Shown here: positions 48,964 through 59,359 of the stretch, in pieces | Numbering within the stretch: position 1 is the first letter of the stretch | How the letters are laid out: the number at the start of each line of letters is the position of its first letter | Assembly: GCA_002786025.1 (NCBI GenBank) | Contig: NHNW01000056.1 | Location: forward strand, 62,001 to 126,000 | Source of the DNA: Zasmidium citrigriseum | Taxonomy: Eukaryota > Ascomycota > Dothideomycetes > Mycosphaerellales > Mycosphaerellaceae | DNA length: 64,000 bases | Reading direction: 5' to 3' | Program-made: the position numbers and the translations under genes | Notes under the pieces: generated by a model | Told to the model about the DNA's origin: nothing | Database searches by the model: none | What the model saw: only the letters and a program-made list of their open reading frames with translations

Positions 48964-50263
48964 AGACCACTTCAGATAAGAGACTCCGTGGCACAGGTTC
49001 TCCTCCTTTACCTGCCTCACCAGCCAACAGCTAACGCCCATAAGCGGGTCATCAAACCGACCGCACACCTCGAAGATCGGGCAATGTACATCAGAACACT
49101 CAGCAGCCACCCCCGGTAATTCCCATCATGGGAGCACATGAACGAAGCGATCCACAGCACAGCCGCAGGTAACTACAACGGGAATCTTTGCTCGATCCAT
49201 CCGAACGAAGTCCCGTTGCTTCCACTGTGCTACTTGAAACTTCGCTAGATCGTACGACAAGGTACTGTTGAATAATGATCTTCATGTGCCCTCCAAACTT
49301 TCCATGTGTCGTTCAATGCACTCTACTACAGTATGACCTGGCTCTGTCGAAGCCCAATCCCTCAATCGGAATGCTCGAAGACCTCAAAGATCACTAGCTG
49401 GCTATCTCGAACGTCGCTGACGATTGTTGAGGGTCCAAAGCCGGAGCTGGTGGCGGAGACTACAATCATCTCTATAGAAACCCTGAAACAAGTGACAAGG
49501 GTCGTTGAGAATGGCGGTGGAGGTGCGTTCCTTCCGGCATGGATTCTGACATTTAGATCGTTGCACATTGTTGACGTGAAGGTAGGTCCAGTACCGTGAA
49601 GAGCCTGTCGGTATCAATGATCGATGTCATCCGCTTCTCGATGCTCCACGCAGCCCAGACGAATCTCGATAGGATGTGCTTCGTGAAGGTTCAAGAAGGG
49701 AGAGTTACAGCGTGGAAGGGATGCGTCGAGGTTGCTCGTGTGACCGTTTGGAGTGGATTTGTGGCTTCGAGTGATGAGGCATCAAGCAGGTCTGTGTAAA
49801 GAGAGAGAACTCTGTGCAACAATGTCGATCTCCGCTCTTTGAATGAATGTCCCGGGTGCTGATAGCCGTATCATGGTATTGAAGGGTTGTACGTGGCTCT
49901 GAAATTCTCATGGGGAAGTGGGGGGAGAAGTGAAGGAGGAAGTGGGCGAAGGAGGTGAGCGAGGAATTGAGCGATAGAGTCAGCGATAGAGTGAGCAGTA
50001 GAGTGAGCAATGGAGTGAGCGATAGAGTCAGCGATAGAGTGAGCAGTAGAGTGAGCCATGGAGTGAGCGATGGAGTGAGCGAGGTAGTAAGCGAGGGAGT
50101 GAGCTGAGGCCTGGCAACAAGTGAGCGTTGTCAGGGAGACAGTCTGGCTCATGCCGCTAGCGTGGCTCTAGCTCCGAATCCTGTTCCGTTTGCTTTGTCT
50201 TCTCGCTCCTCGCTACGACTTGCAACCGCTCCCCACCGCAACAACCCATCATCAACCGCGGTA
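48964..50263. other. intergenic C1-C2 with 12-bp minisatellite
   Basis: A 1.3 kb spacer. A minisatellite (49955-50110) lies about 150 bp upstream of C2. The rest has only short unconvincing ORFs. Confidence 0.6.
49955..50110. repeat. 12-bp minisatellite, 13 units
   Basis: Thirteen tandem units with consensus GTGAGCGATAGA and 1-3 changes each. Units 3-6 and 7-10 repeat as a 48-bp higher-order block, showing recent expansion. The core GTGAGC is the reverse complement of GCTCAC in the 51.3-kb repeat. Confidence 0.9.
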
Positions 50264-51028
50264 ATGGCCACACCCATCGACAAGGTGCTCGGCATCCCCG
50301 AGCTCGCAGACATGACGCTCTGTCTCCTGTCGCCCAAAGACATACTCCGACTGCTGCACGTCAACAAGCAGCTCCATTCTACCATCAAGAGCTCGACCGT
50401 CTTACGCCGCGCCGCATTCCTCAAGCCGGGACTCCTGACGGCACACAAAGACTACGACGAAGCCAATCCATTGCTTAGCGACGGTCTCACCTATGCACGA
50501 CCTCACAACTGGACATGCCGCGGCTTCATCATCAACGGTCTTCCCGACGCCCCCGACATGATGTACAACGGTGACGCCGAGCCAGACGGGAAAGTATCAG
50601 CTCGTGTCACGATCTATCGATACGCGGAGGGAATGTTCGACATGCAGAAACCCAAGCCAGACTGGCAGAAGCATTCCTACAGCAAGATGGAGTTCTGGAA
50701 GAGCCGAGTCACAGGCACCAGGTTTACGGTCGCCAACCCAGATGGATTGCAGGATGTTGAAGGTGGACGAGCGGGCTGGGAGTGGATTTCGGTGCATGTG
50801 CAAGGATCTCTGACTGTTGGACAAGCGCTGGAGATGGGATGGAGTTTGTGCAAGGCCGGTCAATCACTACCTCTGAGGACTTCGGAGCCGAAGAACCTGG
50901 AGTGGGATGCGCAGGGTGGATGGGCGTGGCAGGACTCGTTCCAGGACGAGAACCTCGTGGGCTTGATTCATGGCCATCCTCAAGTTCAGCGTCTGTTCTT
51001 CGGAGGAACGGGGAGGAGTGGACGATGA
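50264..51028 (+). CDS. F-box protein C2 (family C)
   Basis: Intronless, 254 aa from ATG 50264 (GTAATGGCC). The F-box (about residues 8-50) contains VLGIPELADMTLCLLSPKDI, VNKQLHSTIKSS and TVLRRAAF. Then KHSYSKMEFWK, GSLTVGQALEMGWSL and WAWQDSFQDENLVGLIHGHP, the family C C-terminal signature. No signal peptide. It is flanked on both sides by related minisatellites in opposite orientation. Substrate adaptor by family; target unknown. Confidence 0.88.
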   Translation: MATPIDKVLGIPELADMTLCLLSPKDILRLLHVNKQLHSTIKSSTVLRRAAFLKPGLLTAHKDYDEANPLLSDGLTYARPHNWTCRGFIINGLPDAPDMMYNGDAEPDGKVSARVTIYRYAEGMFDMQKPKPDWQKHSYSKMEFWKSRVTGTRFTVANPDGLQDVEGGRAGWEWISVHVQGSLTVGQALEMGWSLCKAGQSLPLRTSEPKNLEWDAQGGWAWQDSFQDENLVGLIHGHPQVQRLFFGGTGRSGR

Positions 51029-51766
51029 AATCTTATACTAGACTGGCACGTTGTTCTCGAAGAGTGACGCTGTGGGTTGTGCCACTACTTGCGTCCATAG
51101 TATATTTTATTAAAAGCTGTTCGTGCGGAGATCGTGCGTATGTATCCTTGTCCGTGCTGCCAATCATAGTGTCTGGGTGAGAAGACTGGGCGGGAAAGAG
51201 GGAGACCATAAGACTACATCGACACGTCGTTCTCCCTTCACTTCCCTGCTCACTCCGTGCTTGTCTCCGCCGCACCCCTCAAATTACTTCTTGGCTTACT
51301 TCTTAAATCGCTCCTTGGCTCACTTCTCGAATCACTCCTTGGCTGACTTCTCAAATACCTTCCCGGCTCACTTCTCAAATTACTCCTTGGCTCACTTCCT
51401 CAATCACTCCTTGGCTCACCTCTCAAATTCCTTCCCGGCTCACTTCCTAGGTCACTTCCCAGGTTACTTCCCAGCGCATTTCTTGAATCTCTTCATGAAT
51501 CACAGCTTACCTTGTTTCCTGCCTTGCTTATCTGCCTCTATTCCTCTCTCGAGGGAAGGCATCCGCATCTGTGCCCCGGTTGCGGCTCATAGTACTTCCA
51601 TCGAAATCCATTCGTTTGGGGATCATAGGTACACGTGCCTCTCCAGGCTTGCCATGTGCATGTGAATTCAAGCCTGCATGGCCCGTGCTCGGGGCAAACA
51701 GCTCCAGAACTTTCATCCTCACTTGCAACCCTATCTCCAAAACTGCATCCATCTCCCCAACCCACC
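51029..51766. other. intergenic C2-C3 with 24-bp minisatellite
   Basis: A 738-bp spacer dominated by a minisatellite (51278-51503). The remainder is the C3 leader; no other feature. Confidence 0.6.
51278..51503. repeat. 24-bp (2 x 12) minisatellite, about 9 units
   Basis: Roughly nine imperfect units with consensus CTCAAATCACTCCTTGGCTCACTT, each built of two 12-nt halves. The GCTCACT core is the inverse of the GTGAGC core at 49955-50110. The plus-strand translation (repeated SLAHFxNH-like peptides) is a by-product. Confidence 0.88.
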
Positions 51767-52612
51767 ATGCACCCCTCGACTCGCATAGACGCTGCCGTAG
51801 CCATGGAGAAAGTGTTGGGAATTCAAGAACTTGCGGAGGATATCCTCTCCCGACTGCCGGCGAAAGATCTGCTCCTCGCCACGCGCGTGAACAAGCAATG
51901 GAGGCGCACCATCACCTCCTCCACCGTCCTCCGTCGCCTTCTCTTCCTCGAGCACTGCCTCACGTCATCCAGCAGCAGAGACCGCAACACCCAGTTCAAC
52001 AATCTGTTGTCCCAACTCCGCGGCGGCTACAGGCTCAGAGCATGCTCCATCGAAGACGACACCTACGTCAACAGCTTCATCCTCCCCGGCGGCATCAACT
52101 TGAAGTACAAAGCCATCTTCAACGAGTGGAAGCTCACGACCTCCGCCACCATCATCATCCTCGACTTCAATCAGCTGGACAGACCGCGACCGTGGCACAA
52201 GCACTCGTACTCCAAGATGCACTTTTGGAAGACGAAGATCGAGGACACGACGCTCGAGATCATGAGCCCAGACGCGAACAACTACGACTCCATCACCGGC
52301 TTCTACAAGATCGCAGTCAAGGTCGACGGCAGCATGACTATCGGCCAGGCGCTCGACGCGGCTTTGCTCCTGCGGTGGGCGATGTGCTATCAGAGAGCCG
52401 GATTGAGGTACAAGAGCAAACAGCTCGAGGTTGAGGGAGCAACTACGGGAGACACGATTGGTCCGCAGATCAAGTGGGACGAGAAGATGGGATGGGCGTG
52501 GGAGGACTTCGTGGAGGAGGTGCAGTTTACAGGGCTCTTCACATCGACACCGACAGTGTGGCAGAACAGAGGTGACACAGGCAAGAAGATGATTGATAGG
52601 AGGACTGAGTAG
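51767..52612 (+). CDS. F-box protein C3 (family C)
   Basis: Intronless, 281 aa from ATG 51767 (CCCACCATGC); a second ATG at 51803 lies directly before the F-box. The F-box (about residues 15-60): VLGIQELAEDILSRLPAKDL, then ATRVNKQWRRTITSS and TVLRRLLFLE. Family landmarks KHSYSKMHFWK, DGSMTIGQALDAALLL and WAWEDFVEEVQFTGLFTSTP follow. Of the four, C3 and C4 share the closest F-box (LPxKDLLLATRVxK). Probable SCF adaptor. Confidence 0.88.
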   Translation: MHPSTRIDAAVAMEKVLGIQELAEDILSRLPAKDLLLATRVNKQWRRTITSSTVLRRLLFLEHCLTSSSSRDRNTQFNNLLSQLRGGYRLRACSIEDDTYVNSFILPGGINLKYKAIFNEWKLTTSATIIILDFNQLDRPRPWHKHSYSKMHFWKTKIEDTTLEIMSPDANNYDSITGFYKIAVKVDGSMTIGQALDAALLLRWAMCYQRAGLRYKSKQLEVEGATTGDTIGPQIKWDEKMGWAWEDFVEEVQFTGLFTSTPTVWQNRGDTGKKMIDRRTE

Positions 52613-53198
52613 GGTGACGAATGAGCTCAGGACATAATGGGAGGTCAAGAAATGAAGTGGAAGCTTGAGTATGACACGGTGTGTTCCCCAGTAGCTGCTG
52701 CAACTGATAGTCTTGCGTATGGCTAGCCAGTACCGTATTGTAGGATGCTGAGTCGGAGAGAGCATCTCCAGAATTAGCGAATAAGACGAGATTCGAATGG
52801 CTCAAGTACATCTACATCCGAATCTCATTCAAAATGCTCAATCTCAGCAGCTTTGCATCATCCAGAGCGGCCGCGTCGCAGACCAGGTGCATGAGATAAT
52901 GATACGCCGTGAATCACGAGCATTACGACTTTCAACGATAGGTGAGACAGGAAGTGAGGATAGAAGTGAAGAGAAGAATAGGTAGAACTGAACCCCATCG
53001 CTGTATTTCGCCCCGACACGTGATACGAAACTGACTGGCTTGGCAAAAGCAGCTGATGCGTCCCCAACTCTTCACTTCGAAAACCCTGTCCCTTCACTTC
53101 CCACAATCACAACCAGACCCGCTCCCGATCACTTCTACGCTCACTATCCTGCGACCGACACATCCATCTCCCAGGTCGCCACCACAATACAGCTCACT
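52613..53198. other. intergenic C3-C4
   Basis: A 586-bp spacer; the C4 leader is pyrimidine-rich. No supported feature. Confidence 0.5.
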
Positions 53199-54059
53199 AT
53201 GGCCGACTCAGATGCCACCGCCGAACATCCTGCGCTCGAGAGAGCCATCGGCGTCACCGAGCTGCTCGAGATGATTCTACTGAATCTCCCGCCCAAGGAT
53301 CTCTTGCTTGCGACGCGTGTCAGCAAGAGCTTCCACGACCTCATCAACACGTCCGTCCTACTTCGCCGAGCCCTATTCTTCGACCAGGAGCCCGAGGACG
53401 ACAACGACGACATCGAAGACGGCTTCAACGAGCTTGTGCTTGGCTACTCTGACGGCTACGCACTCTCGCAGGTGAAGCTCAACGATCAAGCTCTGCACCA
53501 TCCACAAGGCTCGGAATGGCCGCCACTCGATACCTTCAAGACGACGCTGCCGGCCCCCGGCTTTCCAGTTTCCTGCATTTGGAGCTCTTTCACCGTCAAT
53601 GAGATGGCGAAGTGGGCCAATGACTTCTACAAGTACTCCTACAGCAAGATGTATCTGCGAAAGCAGCCCTTGGAAGTCGAAATCAAAATACACAACACGG
53701 ACTCACCAGAAGATTGGCAGAGATGCCTGATCGACATCAAAGGCGCGACTTACGGGCAGATGATCCGCGTGGTCAAGAGCCTGGTGGAGGCCACGCAGTA
53801 CCAAGTGGAGGCCCGGAAGGCTGAGAGGGCTGGAGACACTAGCTACTGGGTCGTGGAGAAGGGCAGTTGGCCATGGCAGAATTTCTTCGACGAGGACTTG
53901 CTCCGGGTCATCACCACGGTCCCCATCGTTCAGCATCAGCTGGAAAGTCTTCAATCTCGCGACCTGACCTCGCTCTTCTGGGCTATGGAGGGAGATAAAG
54001 ATGAGAGCAGATGGATCAACCTCATCGCCAAACACGAGAGAGAAACGAAGAAAGAGTAG
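53199..54059 (+). CDS. F-box protein C4 (family C)
   Basis: Intronless, 286 aa from ATG 53199 (CACTATGGCC). The F-box (about residues 16-60): AIGVTELLEMILLNLPPKDL, then ATRVSKSFHDLINTS and VLLRRALFFD. An acidic patch (EPEDDNDDIED) follows. Landmarks YKYSYSKMYLRK, GATYGQMIRVVKSL and WPWQNFFDEDLLRVITTVP match the family. C-terminal tail charged. Last of the four-gene tandem array. Confidence 0.88.
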   Translation: MADSDATAEHPALERAIGVTELLEMILLNLPPKDLLLATRVSKSFHDLINTSVLLRRALFFDQEPEDDNDDIEDGFNELVLGYSDGYALSQVKLNDQALHHPQGSEWPPLDTFKTTLPAPGFPVSCIWSSFTVNEMAKWANDFYKYSYSKMYLRKQPLEVEIKIHNTDSPEDWQRCLIDIKGATYGQMIRVVKSLVEATQYQVEARKAERAGDTSYWVVEKGSWPWQNFFDEDLLRVITTVPIVQHQLESLQSRDLTSLFWAMEGDKDESRWINLIAKHERETKKE

Positions 54060-54514
54060 CTGGCCAATGGCAACGGCCTGCTTCATGACCAGGAGTTGGA
54101 ATCACAGTCGCTCATCGAGAACAACGTATCTCCAGATGCCGGCGATGGTCTGGGGTATGCTTGGGGACAACAGTGGCTCTGCGTTAGACATTGCATCGGA
54201 GAGATAGCCGCAACCAAATGAAAGTGTCCTGAAGTATGTTTCATATCCATGTCCAACAGTGTAATCATTCACTCGCCCAAATAGCTTGTCCGAGCTTGGC
54301 AGAAGCTTGCTCCGCGGCTGATCGTCTCAGCTAAGCATCCAGCTTCCCAAACGGGCGTAATCAACGCCGATGACGGCATTTCAGCTTGCGCGGCACTGTT
54401 ACCCGTACGCGTATCGCCACAAGACAACATCATGCGACCAAGGCATCAAATACCGCTCATAAACACCACAGGACTCCCTCCGCGGCGACAGATACTCGAG
54501 GGTTACGGGCGATC
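54060..54514. other. intergenic C4 to VWA gene
   Basis: A 455-bp spacer; a GTG-initiated extension of the VWA frame lies here but is taken as leader. Confidence 0.5.
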
Positions 54515-56869
54515 ATGACCGGCGAACATGGCAATGCGGCACTGGTGGCGTGGGCACAGCCACGATTGAGGGACTTTCTGCCGCTGGAGGATGAGGATCT
54601 CCAGCAGATAATTGAGTATGCGGCGACGCTTTCTGGACCGGATGTCATTGCGCATTTTACCGAATTGCTTGGGGACTCGCCGGAGTCGATGCGATTTGCG
54701 GTTGAGTTCAAGCAGAAGAAGGCCGAGATGGCTGGAAAGCAGGCGACCGATCGGGAGACCAGCGAGACGGCCGGTGGCGAGAAGATGCTAGATCCTGATG
54801 CGAAGAGAGACTCCATGATGAACGGCCAGTCCCCGACGAGCAATGGCGAGAAAGGTGGACATCAAGGCTCGTCCAAAGGACCTCCACCCACTGGCGCACC
54901 TCCAGCGTATGCGCCGCCATCAGGACCTCCGCCAGCGCCAGGAGCAGATCGCCGCAACATTCGCACGCATACCAATCCTGTCATCGAAGCAGGCAAACTG
55001 CGAGCCAAGGACGAACAAGAAATGCAGCAAGCACTCCAGACGCTGCAGTACCAATACCGGATCTACAATAGCGACATTGAACCCGAGCATGACTTTGAAG
55101 GCTTCTGCAACTGCGCCATCCACAAGTACAAGCGTCGCAAGTGGGCCAGATATGGCGTCCAACGACAGTGGTCCAAAGCCGTTCTTTACCCGGGCGAGAA
55201 GGCGTACGACGACAACGACATGTACGGGAAGAGCCAATTCTTCAGCAGCAATCCGTATACATTCAGGGTACAGTCCCCATTTGGATACTATACGACTGCG
55301 ACATGGAGAACACCAACGCCGCAGCCTGGGTACTACACCGGATTTCTGATGTCGACGATCCAGCTGAACAATGCTCTGAACAGAGAAGCGCAGGCGAACA
55401 TTGACAGCAGAGAGCCCCGGCATTCTATCTGGGGAGAGAACACTGTCGAAGATGCACTCGGCAGGATGAACATCAGCGATGAGAAGCGAAGAAGTTTGGT
55501 GCCTTCTGGTGAGGGTTCTTCATCAAGGCCAGAACCCAAGTCCCGGCTGTCGAGCTTTCGCAAATCTCTTGGCATCAAGTCGTCTGACGAGAGAACCATC
55601 GGCAAAGCGGAGAAGGCTGTTGGCCATGCAAGCGAGATTCGTAATGCGATTCTTCTGGAGGAGCAAGGAAGGTGGCCGGACGAACTGACACAGCACCTGG
55701 TTACTTCCTATCAGCAGCACATGGGCATGTACGGAAAGATTGCGGATCTGCGAGCACGATCACCCATCCAGTACCTGCATCTTCTGCGAGCCGGCTACTT
55801 CGAACCGATCCCGGTCGCCTGGGCCAACGATCCGTCAAATCCGCTCAAGTTCAGCATCGAAGGAGCGGCTGGATGGAGAGGTATCACTCCGGCTTGGCGA
55901 GGGTACGAAGATACGGCAGAAGAGAGGTTGTACTGGGTCCTGAATCATCGAGAAGGAAGCGGCGTCGTCTCAAGACTGAAGCCAGATCAAATATCCGAGA
56001 TGCGTATGGCCCAAGAGCGGATGGCGAAAGCAGTCCCTCCGCCGCCGGACTACTACTCTGCGACCGATCAGTGCCATATCCAACACATGACCTCTGGCTA
56101 CTCTAAGCAAGTCATGCCCTCTCCGCTAAGACTGGAAGACCGCCCCGAGACTGCAACAGACGACACGATGATTCTGCTCGACGTCTCAGGCTCCATGGAT
56201 TTTGATCCGGTCCGACCAATCTACAACGAATACCTAGTCACTGGCTGGTCACGATCGACGCAGCCCAAGAACAAAGATGTCGCCCATGCCATCATTCGCC
56301 GCTTCACAGACGCCATGGAGAATCACGACCACCAGTTCCAGGGCTACGATCTCGTCACCTTCGCGAACAGCGCCAGGCACATTGGAACCATCAACCATCA
56401 GAACTTCGACCAGATGTGGCGACATGTACGTCTCGGAGGCGGCACCAGAGTTATGACAGGTTGGCAGAAAGTCAAAGAGCTGCATTTCCAGAAGCACTCT
56501 CAATCTGCCACACATCATCCCATCTTCGGCTGGCAAGCAGGACCTGAGACGCCCATGCTTCGTCTTCTGCTCTTGCTTGACGGCGAAGCAACCGACATGG
56601 ACGAATTCGAACTCGACCTGCTAGGCCTCAACTGGGCCCATGTAACAATCTTCCTCATCGGCGTGGACGGCTGTCCCCACCATCATCGTCACGCGAACGA
56701 GCTGCAACGTATCAGCGACGTTAATCACCACGTCAGCTTCGTCGATGCGCAGGGCAATTGTCCCGAGAGATTCGTGACCCATGAGCTGTTGAAACGTCAT
56801 CTAGGATACGAGATCAGCATGCAAGAGTTTGAGAGTATGGAGGAATTACCTGCTTATTCGGAGACTTGA
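54515..56869 (+). CDS. VWA-domain protein with N-terminal CUE-like segment
   Basis: Intronless, 784 aa from ATG 54515. Residues about 20-70 (LPLEDEDLQQIIEYA and on to a hydrophobic helix) resemble the CUE-like N-terminus of ASC-1 complex-type proteins. A Pro-rich linker contains PPAY (about 129-132), a PPxY motif that WW domains such as those of NEDD4-type ligases bind. The C-terminal third is a von Willebrand factor A domain with MIDAS motif DVSGSM (556-561), a downstream GGGTRVMTGW threonine and LLDGEATDMD. A conserved fungal-type cytosolic protein, unlike its lineage-specific neighbours; probably a metal-dependent protein-binding adaptor. Exact role unknown. Confidence 0.85.
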   Translation: MTGEHGNAALVAWAQPRLRDFLPLEDEDLQQIIEYAATLSGPDVIAHFTELLGDSPESMRFAVEFKQKKAEMAGKQATDRETSETAGGEKMLDPDAKRDSMMNGQSPTSNGEKGGHQGSSKGPPPTGAPPAYAPPSGPPPAPGADRRNIRTHTNPVIEAGKLRAKDEQEMQQALQTLQYQYRIYNSDIEPEHDFEGFCNCAIHKYKRRKWARYGVQRQWSKAVLYPGEKAYDDNDMYGKSQFFSSNPYTFRVQSPFGYYTTATWRTPTPQPGYYTGFLMSTIQLNNALNREAQANIDSREPRHSIWGENTVEDALGRMNISDEKRRSLVPSGEGSSSRPEPKSRLSSFRKSLGIKSSDERTIGKAEKAVGHASEIRNAILLEEQGRWPDELTQHLVTSYQQHMGMYGKIADLRARSPIQYLHLLRAGYFEPIPVAWANDPSNPLKFSIEGAAGWRGITPAWRGYEDTAEERLYWVLNHREGSGVVSRLKPDQISEMRMAQERMAKAVPPPPDYYSATDQCHIQHMTSGYSKQVMPSPLRLEDRPETATDDTMILLDVSGSMDFDPVRPIYNEYLVTGWSRSTQPKNKDVAHAIIRRFTDAMENHDHQFQGYDLVTFANSARHIGTINHQNFDQMWRHVRLGGGTRVMTGWQKVKELHFQKHSQSATHHPIFGWQAGPETPMLRLLLLLDGEATDMDEFELDLLGLNWAHVTIFLIGVDGCPHHHRHANELQRISDVNHHVSFVDAQGNCPERFVTHELLKRHLGYEISMQEFESMEELPAYSET

Positions 56870-57055
56870 GTGAAGGAGATTAGGTAGCCTATTGAATTGA
56901 ATCGACCAGCGCGCTTGGCATGTAGCCCTCTTCTTCCACCTCCGCGCGAAATAACCTTACCACCGACACGCCCTCACGCAATCAACAACATCCAAACAGA
57001 CTCACATCACATCAACAACAATCTCCTACAAACCATCAATCATCAAACCCAATCA

Positions 57056-57357
57056 ATGGCCCCATCAACCATCACGCCCTGGCCCGGCTCGCGGGGATCG
57101 CCGCAGCAGATTTACAAGAGAGGCTACTTGGGCCCCAACGACACGCGGTACCGCGGATACGCTGTCGTGGTGGAGAGAGAGCATGGTTTCTGGGCCGTCG
57201 GGTGGATGACAACTCACCGGCGGACTTTGCGAGGGAGTGGTTTGCGGGGAGGTGGGAGGGATTCGCGGGGGAGATGAGGGGATTGGCGATGGGGCTGCAG
57301 TGGATGGGACTGCAGGCGAACGGGGTGCGATGTGAGGTTGGCGGATTTCTTGAGTGA
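57056..57357 (+). pseudogene. small gene with apparent frameshift
   Basis: ATG 57056 opens a frame with protein-like sequence (QIYKRGYLGPNDTRYRGYAV, EREHGFWAV) that turns into low-complexity RGSGLRGGG and stops. From about 57207 a neighbouring frame continues with equally protein-like sequence (DDNSPADFAREWFAGRWEGF, then MGLQWMGLQANGVRCEVGGF) to TGA at 57355-57357. A single-base indel near 57200-57210 would separate the two halves. No intron borders fit so short a gap. Either a recent pseudogene or a sequencing/assembly error. Family not recognised. Confidence 0.5.
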
Positions 57358-57521
57358 GAGTGGGGGGCAAGAGGCGATGGGCGTGTTGCGTGGCTTGGAT
57401 GATGGTGTCCTGATGGAGAAAGAGGTGGTTGGGGATAAGGGGGTATTGGGTTTCGCTTCTACATTAGGCCGGGCAGGCCGTCTACTTCCGCATCATCACA
57501 CGCCCCTTACAGGGCCATTTT

Positions 57522-58094
57522 TCACATCTCCTCCTGCATAATCTCGACCTCATCACGCTCATCCAGCATGTCGCCATCTTCACGCTTCCAACCGGCGCTG
57601 TGGAGATATCCGATCGGAATCTTCTCTGGTCCCGGATCGATCGTCTGCAAAAGCACATCAGCATCCAACGCTTCAACAAAGCGAGAAATCAACATACCCA
57701 AGCCTGACAGCCGTTTTTCCCAAAGTACCTTGTCCCACCACCCCTCGGCCCGCCATTCTGACAGAGCTGCGTCATCTGTCGAATACACACATCCTTCGTG
57801 ACCTTCTGGGCCGGGTTGCATTTGCCTGAAAACGGTGCTACATTAGCCATGGGTCAAGGCTTAATGGTGATTGATCGTAAGAGGAGACTCACCGGTAACG
57901 TTCATCTTGCCAAGATTGAAATAGTTCCACCTCACGCCGTTGGTTGCGTAGTCGGATGGGACAGTAAAGTCTTGTTTGCAGAAGTCCTTAATGCCCTTAT
58001 CCAACAGGGCGGCTTTGTTGTAGCAGATGGAGCTGGCGGCGGAGGCAGGGAGCGCAAGGCCCAAAGTTAGAGTAATGAGGTTGTAGAGCTGCAT
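57522..58094 (-). CDS. small secreted 6-cysteine protein S1
   Basis: Minus strand, three exons: 58094-57893, 57825-57698, 57644-57522; introns of 67 and 53 bp (GTGAGT...TCAG and GTATGT...GCAG) in phases 1 and 0, giving 150 aa. Signal peptide of about 19 residues (LITLTLGLALPASA). The mature protein has six cysteines; the last four follow C-x10-C-x7-C-x17-C, and the last is followed by QAWTIDPG. FCKQDFTVPSDYATNG is shared with S2 and S3 as FCRxxxxVPSExAS(S/T)G. The acidic C-terminal tail in exon 3 is unique to S1. Effector-like secreted protein; no named family recognised. Confidence 0.8.
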
Positions 58095-58530
58095 CTTCGC
58101 GTAGAACGTTGATGGTAGATGAAATGCAGAGAAGGGGTATCCACGTAGCTATATGAGCGCTTGATGGGGTTCATGGTTGATGGACATGACGAGGGACAAA
58201 GACGCGTTCTTGGCACGAAGCACAATATCAAGACTCCAAAAGGGGGTCATACGGCTGCATGCAAAGCGTTGAATCTTTCTGCCAATGACGATGCCAATAC
58301 TTCTGTCGTCAACGGCGTTGATGCTGCCTTCTGCACGAGACTTGTGAAAGATACTTGAATGCCAAGACCATATCCGCCGATGCCCCATTCCCTTTCGATA
58401 TTCTGATGAGTAATGACACAGTGGGATAAAGAGGCACTGGATTTCTTTCCCATCTCACACGCGGCCAGGGCGCTGGCTTTCCTCCTTCAACGGTCCAGCA
58501 AAGACTCTTTCTTACACATCCGCTACTCCA
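58095..58530. other. intergenic S1-S2
   Basis: A 436-bp spacer; contains the S1 promoter on the minus strand. Shares short similarity with the S2 upstream region (GCAAGCGTTGAATCTTTCTG-like and GCCTTCTGCACGAGAC-like words). No other feature. Confidence 0.4.
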
Positions 58531-58997
58531 TCACGCTTTCGAAGGTGCACGCCTCTTCCAGTCCCAATTAAGCCACTCCGTCTCGGGCGTAGTACCAGGC
58601 ACTGGTCCTTCATCAATCGTCCAAGTCTGACATCCAAAAACTTTCTTGCCTTGACCTTGATGCCCACCGTTCGTACAGACCTCCGTCATACGGCTACGGC
58701 AGACGTCTTGTGTGACGATCTCCGGTGGATTGCAGTTGCCTGCGACGGAAGGTCAGTAACTCTCTAAAAGACATTCGTAGAATGTCCGCAGGACTTACCG
58801 GTGGCGTTCATGTTGCCGAGGTAGTAGTAGTTCCAGCTGGTACCACTGGAGGCGTGCTCTGACGGGACTTGAAAGTCTTGTCTACAAAACTCGCGGATAC
58901 CCCTGTCGAGAATCTGTTTGTCGCAGATGAAGGCAGCATTGGTGAGGCCCAGTGTTAGGGCGGAGATGTAGAAGAAGATTGGCATGTTTGAAAGCAT
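58531..58997 (-). CDS. small secreted 6-cysteine protein S2
   Basis: Minus strand, two exons: 58997-58799 and 58739-58531; a 59-bp phase-1 intron at the same position as the first intron of S1 gives 135 aa. ATG 58985 (MPIFFYIS) is an alternative start. Signal peptide (FFYISALTLGLTNA), then six cysteines with C-x10-C-x7-C as in S1. The second intron of S1 is absent: CQTW runs directly into TIDEGP in one exon. The Trp-rich tail (WLNWDWKRR) is distinct. Tandem paralogue between S1 and S3. Confidence 0.82.
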
Positions 58998-59359
58998 GAT
59001 CTCGAGATCGATGTGTTTTCGTCGATAGGCAAGTACTTGATGATGGCGTATAAATAGGCGAAAAATATTGAAAGTCTTGGCAAAAAGAACAATACCAAGA
59101 CTTGTGACGATGTCATCGAGCGGTGTGTAAACAAGCCATGCTTTCTGCCAGCGGTAAACTAAGTACTTCTGTCGTCATTGGCGCTTGCTTCTGTCGTTGC
59201 TCTGAACAGGGGCGTGGAAGATACTGCACGGCTGTGGTCAACTCCGTTCTCCAATGTCGTTCTTTCGCAAGGATGTACCCCTGTCCGTGGTTCTTGCTGA
59301 AGATCTCCCCTTGAGCTCCCCTTTCTCTCCCCACGCGATCGCCACGCGATACGAACGTC
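58998..59359. other. intergenic S2-S3
   Basis: A 362-bp spacer with the S2 promoter; a TATAAA-type run lies at about 59049 on the opposite strand. Nothing else seen. Confidence 0.5.

Noticed and set aside
49871..50152. Repeat peptide frame (AHSI repeats) on the minus strand, and its counterpart at 51123-51665
   Set aside because: Products of translating the minisatellites; periodic DNA without stops explains the open frames.
54386..54514. N-terminal extension of the VWA protein
   Set aside because: Begins at GTG; Arg/Thr/His-rich leader-like sequence. The ATG at 54515 directly precedes the conserved part.
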